Source: Uloborus plumipes (taxonomy: Eukaryota > Arthropoda > Arachnida > Araneae > Uloboridae). Taken from it: a stretch of DNA of 64,000 bases. The position numbers were made by a program, and so were the translations under genes. This document shows, in pieces, positions 57,964-64,000 of this stretch (position 1 is the first letter of the stretch; every line of letters starts with the position of its first letter). The DNA is taken from NCBI GenBank assembly GCA_038373865.1, contig JAXGGA010002973.1, positions 1 through 64,000 on the forward strand. Direction: 5' to 3'. Under the pieces are notes generated by a model that was not told the DNA's origin, made no database searches, and saw only the letters and a list, made by a program, of their open reading frames with translations.

Positions 57964-59375
57964 ACTAGGCGTTAGATTCCGTCATTTTCCGCGTAGTTCT
58001 GCCATATCTCATAGATGGCAGCACGAGTGAATTCCAAAATTTTTAAATGCGATTTTTACAGAATTTACGAAAAGAATATAGATTGACATTGTGTATGAAC
58101 TATTTCTGGAATACAAAAGTGGTCAATTAAAAAACAAGGCTCCTGACAAGTTAGTTTCGAGATTTTTAAAAGTAATAACACAAATAACGGGATTAAGGAA
58201 ATTCAGGATTAAGGAGATTAAGGAAATTGAAAACTAACTTCAAAACAACGTTTTGAAAATGGATGAAAATTTTTGAACTTGGTTTTTACTTATTCACTTA
58301 TTTTTTCGGTACACAAAGAAAATACATGCATACATAAAAACAAAAGGAATTTTAGTTTATATTGTTCATAAGAATAGTGACACATAAACAAATTAATTTT
58401 TATTTTTTTAAGGTGATTGCGAAATCAACGACAAAAATATGGATTGAAACTCTGTTGTAACTGTTTTTCGAACACGAAAGGGGTCAAATTCATAAATAAA
58501 TCTTTTAATGTTCATTGCTTTTCCTGAGAGGAGAGGGCAGGATTAAAACTATTAAAATTTGATTACACTACAAGTTAGATTTGAGATTTTAATTAGAAAA
58601 ATCTAAGGCCTAGTCTCCCTTACCGCTGAAAACAGCAAAATTTGGATCTGAAGTGTTATTTCATTAATTACACCCATTTTGAAGTCCAAAAATTATCTTT
58701 ACAATTTTATGTCATATTTTTAAAAGTTATTTGTGTAATTTCTAATTAAAATCTCAAATCTAACTTGTAGTGTTATCAAATTTTAATAGTTTTAATCCTG
58801 CCCTCTCCTCTCAGGAAAAGCAATGAACATTAAAAGATTTATTTATGAATTTGACCCCTTTCGTGTTCGAAAAACAGTTACAACAGAGTTTCAATCCATA
58901 TTTTTGTCGTTGATTTCGCAATCACCTTAAAAAAAAATAAAAATTAATTTGTTTATGTGTCACTATTCTTATGAACAATATAAACTAAAATTCCTTTTGT
59001 TTTTATGTATGCATGTATTTTCTTTGTGTGCCGAAAAATAAGTGAATAAGTAAAAACCAAGTTCAAAAATTTTCATCCATTTTCAAAACGTTGTTGTGAA
59101 GTTAGTTTTCAATTTCCTTAATCTCCTTAATCCTTAATTTCCTTAATCCCGTTATTTGTGTTATTACTTTTAAAAATCTCGAAACTAACTTGTCAGGAGC
59201 CTTGTTTTTTAATTGACCACTTTTGTATTCCAGAAATAGTTCATACACAATGTCAATCTATATTCTTTTCGTAAATTCTGTAAAAATCGCATTTAAAAAT
59301 TTTGGAATTCACTCGTGCTGCCATCTATGAGATATGGCAGAACTACGCGGAAAATGACGGAATCTAACGCCTAGT
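57964..59375. mobile_element. 1.4-kb near-perfect palindrome, TA-flanked
   Basis: Ends ACTAGGCGTTAGATTCCGTC and complement, TA on both sides (57962-57963, 59376-59377). The arms run about 57964-58599 and 58739-59375, about 635 bp each, and seem almost identical with only a handful of differences. The spacer is about 140 bp. No ORF of note. Confidence 0.9.
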
Positions 59376-59542
59376 TATGAACTAGTGCAATAGAAAGAAA
59401 TTGCACAGGATATATTTTTATTAAAAAAAACATGCTCATTAAATTAACAGTTCCTTAAAGGTTTATGTCTGTCATAAAACGCATAGATGCGTAACCATTT
59501 TCAACATATAGCCAGCCACAAATAATTAAGTATTAATTAACT

Positions 59543-59789
59543 GGATGGTGTTATGCAAAAAGGAGTTAACCCACAAAACATAAAAAAATGAGTTATTCAA
59601 CTGTGATGGTAAAATATGTTGCTTTCTACATTACGCAAAAATATTTAAGCCCTATCAGCATTTCATGGTAACATATCATTGGTATATTGATATAGAGCTC
59701 TATGCTTTTTGCCAGAGTTTGTTGACTTTAAAGCCCACTATCTCAAAATCAGATTTTGTGGGTTAACTCCTTTTTGCATAACACCATCC
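59543..59789. mobile_element. 247-bp MITE with 36-bp perfect inverted ends and 4-bp duplication
   Basis: Starts GGATGGTGTTATGCAAAAAG; the inverted repeat is perfect for 36 bp through CCCACAAAA. AACT flanks both sides (59539-59542, 59790-59793). It does not fit the TA, TTAA or 8-bp classes in this window. Confidence 0.82.
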
Positions 59790-61386
59790 AACTATAGAAA
59801 ACTTATTTTGCATTAATATTTCAAAAAATTCGTTTGTTTTGAATTCAATAATTGATAATTACTAACATTAAAACTGACAAAACTTACTAGCTAACAAACA
59901 TTTGCCAATTTATTATTAAAAATCTTAAATAACTATGAAATTGCACTTTCTATTAATTCGTTAAATTGATAACAGGCTAGATGATGCAATATTGTTTCCG
60001 TAATATTATTAGATTGACTTCATGATGATGTTTTTTTTTCCTTACTAGAACGAGTCGGTAACTTTTGAAATTACGCCAAAAACCTCCAGAAAATGTTCAT
60101 AAACAATTAGATTGAGATTGGCGATCACCGGAATCAAAAGAAAACACAAACATAGTCAACAGATTTTCAAGTGCATTTTGCTGCTTTTGGAAAAGTCATG
60201 GTTAACTATATAAGACATCAATACCTCCAATTCAGTCTGCACTGCAATGATACAGATTAGAAGACTACCCGTTAGCAAAGGAAATGTTTGAGGGTTTCAC
60301 ATTTCTTTTCAAAACTACCAATAAATAGCGAAAGAAGTGAGCCAGTTTTACAACTGCCGACTGCTTTGGTGAGAAAGTTTACTTCAATTCAAAAGAATCC
60401 TGGAATAAAAGCTAGAAAATAAATGTAATACTGTTTGGGTAAAAATTCTTATACTGAGACAAAGAGTATTCGGAAAAATATTTGAATCAAACCAACTCGT
60501 TAAAAAATAATAAAGAAAAAATATTAACGCTCCACACAAAAATCTAAATTTTTCTCTCAAAATTGAAAGCAGAAAGTTGGTGTGCAGAAGTTTTAACATA
60601 GTTTGAGAAATACGAAAAATAAAGTTTCTTTTCTAGAAAATTCTTTTACCAGCTACTATTCTGACTAAAATTACTGCTATGCTTATTGCTCTTGGTTAGT
60701 TAAAATTGAGAGAGATTTTGAAAAGAAGCTAGAAATTCCTGAAAAGGTTCTGAAAATATTATGTGAAATGCATTAAAAAGTTTACAAAGTATATGTTTAC
60801 GAAAAGCAAATGCTCCGTTGCTACGAGTTTAAATAAGGATATAATGAAGGTTTTTGAAATAGGTTTTGTTGAGAGACTTTAAGAAACACTGCACGCATAT
60901 TTGCTAAATTATAATAACTAATACATTTTCAAAATGCCTTTTTTTCTTAATCATAATGAATAGTAAAAGGAAAAATAAAAATTTTAAACCATATAACACA
61001 AAAAGTAGATACATATCAGGGTTGGATAGGTTCGGAATGCACTGGGTTGTATTGCTTTTCTGGAAAAATATTTTCCTTCGAAATAAAATAACCTATTTTA
61101 TTTTTTGCATTCATTTTCATTTTTGTAGGAGTCATTCTTATTCTAGGGCCTCTTGCTATTTCATTTCATTATAGTATACATTATACATTTCCGTCCAACT
61201 AGGAATTATTAAAGAAAAATCATCCTCTCTCTCTCTCTCTCTCCCCCCCCCTCATCCCCCCCGCTTAGCGTCTTCTCTTAAAAGTTTACAAGCATGAGAT
61301 AGTTACATATATCAGCTTAAAGTCATGAATATAAACCGAGCGGATGTCACCGACAACTGTTGTAGAATTGAATTTTAAAAATTGGT
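59790..61386. other. No gene; CT microsatellite
   Basis: AT-rich; a (CT)n then poly-C tract lies at 61225-61262. No coding family. Confidence 0.5.
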
Positions 61387-61950
61387 CTAGTAGGAGATAT
61401 AGTTCCTTCTAATAGACATACAAACAGCATAATGTGACTTCGTACTTAAAATGAAAAAGTTTATGCGTGTCTGGGGCAATTGGTCCCACTCAATCAACAA
61501 CGCTGTTCTCAGGTCATGGATGGTCCACGGAGGAAGGGGGATGCGAGTTGCTTTTGTGCCCCCCCCCCCCCTCTCGAGAGCATCCGAGGCATGCTCTTTA
61601 GGGTTGGAGTCTAGAGATCTGCTGGCCAATCCATCTGGTGAATGTCCTTAACTTCCAGAAATTTGGTCAGAGGATAACTCTATATAGCCTCGCGTTATCA
61701 TACATAAAAATAGACTCAGTACAAACAACGCCCCTGAGGAGATGAACATAGAGCTCCAAGACTACATTCCTAGATATCTCAGCTGCCGGAGAGCCTCTTT
61801 CAAAGACATGGAAGGGGGTGCGTCACCTAATATGGTGCCTGCATAGATTATCAAATCTCCGCCACCATAATGGTCAATTTCGCGGATATAGAAGGGCACG
61901 TATAGCCTGATCTGATTCATCTTGACCAATTCCAAATGACGTTAACAAGC
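61387..61950 (-). pseudogene. Tc1-family transposase, heavily decayed
   Basis: Minus-strand pieces in the right order but different frames: EIDHYGGGDLIIYAGTI (the GGGG strand), TPFHVFERGSPAAEISRNVV, IFMYDNARLYRV (second catalytic Asp), then SRSLDSNPKEHASDALERG, the SPDLNPIEH block with Pro-Ile changed to Pro-Lys, and LLIEWDQLPQTRIN. A poly-G run (61560-61570 as C on plus) breaks the last part. The N-terminal half and terminal repeats are missing. Older than the Tc1 at 20262. Confidence 0.85.
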
Positions 61951-64000
61951 ATTATAAGATTTTGAGCACGATTTATTCTTGTAATTAATTTCATTATTTT
62001 GTTTTGTTCACGCTTCTGCTCCATTTGACTAAAATTATATTATTTTGTTTAATCCGAAGATTAGTCATTTCAAAGACTAATTCTTTTTTTTTTTTTTTTG
62101 CTTTATTTGATGCCTTACTAAAATAATGTTATTTTCTTTTCACCTATGTTACGTCATTTCAAAGCAACTATGCCATTTCTTTGGTTCAACTGCAGCCTAT
62201 TAACATTTTGTTGAAATTTTGTTTCTATAAACGGTATGCGTAGTTTTTTAGTAATTATAGAACACTTTTCTAGTTTATTTTCAATAATTTCTCATTTGAC
62301 CAGTAAAATATTGATTTATATTTTGTATTCCTTTAAAGCTATGTTGTTTTATTGAGTTTAGAATCTAATTTTCTAACAGAGCATATGAGCTTACATTAGA
62401 CTTAAGGGAAGAAAGAAATCTTAACTTTTTTTTTGGGGGGGGGGGAATCTAGTGTGCGGTAATTGCATCACAAATCTACTTACCCTCTCTTGAAATTCTT
62501 TACGCTGACAGTTATTTTTTATAAATGTCTACCAGCAGAAACGTTATAATATTTCGATAACAATTTTCAAGCACCTTTTACCATTCTCCTTCACATGCTA
62601 ACAACCTTATAAAATGTTCCGATTCGAGATACTAAAAACTTTTCAATATGGTGCGAATTTTCCTTCTCGCTTAGAGATAAAAGTAGCGTGACATAATTCA
62701 AAATATTTCGGGCGAAATGTACACTTCTGATAAGTTCACTTTAAAGTTGTAAAATAAATATGCGGCAGAACGTTCCGTTTATTTATCTAAACAGGATTCC
62801 AAACCCCATAGGTATGCGTTGAAGAAATAAGCGAATATGGCAGAACATACAAGTGATATAGCACGGATTAATGTTATTCGAGCAAACCAAATCTTAAATT
62901 CTTAAAAATGCTGGTTCAGCGTAAGGAAACTTCTTTTTCACTTAAAAAATAAAACACTTTAATTTGAGTACATTATTGTGCCTCAGAATTTGGCTTCATT
63001 CATATTGTTCTCAATTCATAAATTAGGTCACATATGCATTTATATTCAGTTTCCTTACAACAACTGGTTATTCAAATGCACAGTTTTGAACTTGATGCAT
63101 GTTCAACAAAGTATGAAAAGAACATTAAAAACTGCTAATTATTACTGATAACTTTAAAGTTTCTGCGCGCACATAACTGAAGAAACAAAATTTTATTTAC
63201 TGTTACTCAATTCAAAGTGACTTTTGTGACAAGAAACTGCAAAAGTAATAGAAACAAATACATTCTCAAAAGCTAGATATATATTTGCGATTCAATTAGA
63301 TTGTGATTTTTTGAGCTCTTTGAAATCACAAAGGTTAACCGCTATGTGTGCCCTCTCGTACCCCTGTCTTGTAAGTGTGTCCTCTATGCTGCCAAACCGT
63401 GCTCTTTAGAAAAAATGATTTTTCTACTAGCTGTGAGATTTTTGTTTTCTTTTCTTCCTTCAGATATGAATATAAAAATTGATTAATCTGCTAATTTTCA
63501 ATTCATTTTCTTAAACTAAAAAGATGAAACTTCAATATCTATTGAAATAAAAATGCTGAAGCAGAATATAGAAAACCGATTTTCTCGAAGCTCGTAAAGA
63601 AACTCTATTTCCTCTGCCTAATTTTCTTCCACCCTCCTCTTCATCTTCCTTTACTTGTAGTTTCAAAGAATTGTTTCTTTAATACTTACATCAACTCACA
63701 CTTGTATCAAATTTAATTATAACAACCAATTAGCCATGTACACAATTTATTTTAATTATCATGTCGAACACGAGACAGCGAGTTTCTCTTTGATGCTTCA
63801 AATGATGTGCCAAAATCTTTTTTTTTTTTTTTCAACTTAGACTACATATAAACTTTTTTGAAGGTTAAAAATGAAGGCAAATAATAAATTTCGTGAGTCG
63901 CTTGTTTTTCATGTGTTGACGCTTCTACTTTTTTTTTTTTTTAATGAGTCATATCTTTCTTTAAAATATAGTCTATTATTATTTAATTTGTAAAAAAAAC
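61951..64000. other. No gene seen; homopolymer runs
   Basis: Poly-T runs near 62084-62099, 63820-63832 and 63930-63942 and a T/G run near 62427-62446. No coding family or paired repeat ends found. Confidence 0.5.

Overview
This is an AT-rich animal nuclear window made almost entirely of transposable elements. I find no intact host gene. Homopolymer and AT runs, a tRNA-derived SINE, a CR1-like LINE tail, a Helitron, Tc1/mariner, hAT, piggyBac-like and Harbinger-like elements and a copia retrotransposon point to an invertebrate, most likely an arthropod. A chelicerate such as a spider is my guess, but nothing here proves it.

Layout. 1-6.4 kb: a 1.1-kb element with a TG microsatellite and 143-bp tandem repeats, a hAT-like element, a small CACTG-type MITE and a decayed Helitron PIF1-type helicase. 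7-9.2 kb: a SINE with a perfect 9-bp target duplication and a Helitron with complete termini. 9.5-15.3 kb: a three-level MITE nest, a Harbinger-like MITE, a GC-rich island that could be a host exon, and a TTAA-flanked MITE. 16.5-18.2 kb: a TA-flanked element carrying about a dozen copies of one short motif. 20.3-22.5 kb: a Tc1 element with a broken transposase, itself interrupted by another repeat. 25-26 kb: a deleted mariner-type element and a pogo-like MITE.

31.7-40.9 kb is the centrepiece: a full-length Ty1/copia element on the minus strand, with 312/313-bp LTRs, primer-binding site, polypurine tract and a 5-bp TACAC duplication. Three unrelated DNA transposons sit inside its gag-pol gene: a TA-flanked palindrome, a TA-flanked GGG...CCC element and a TTAA-flanked piggyBac-like element. 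Two of the three insertion sites rejoin in frame on paper. Removing all three leaves about 5.0 kb, the usual copia size. The copia itself landed in the outermost bases of a CACTG MITE.

45.6-64 kb: a 5'-truncated CR1-like LINE, a second hAT-MITE, a 2-kb GGGG...CCCC element with another transposon inside, and a 6.1-kb nest (51.3-57.4 kb) in which an 8-bp-TSD element holds a mariner-like fold-back element and a hAT element. The hAT target duplication spans the end of the fold-back, which fixes the order of events. Then follow a 1.4-kb near-perfect palindrome, a 247-bp MITE with a 4-bp duplication and a decayed Tc1 transposase.

The coding parts here encode only transposition functions (gag, protease, integrase, reverse transcriptase/RNase H, DDE transposases, Helitron helicase, LINE reverse transcriptase tail), and every one is broken by frameshifts, stops, truncation or insertion. 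The value of the window is its stratigraphy and several non-autonomous families with unusual repeated terminal motifs. All alignments and counts were done by eye.
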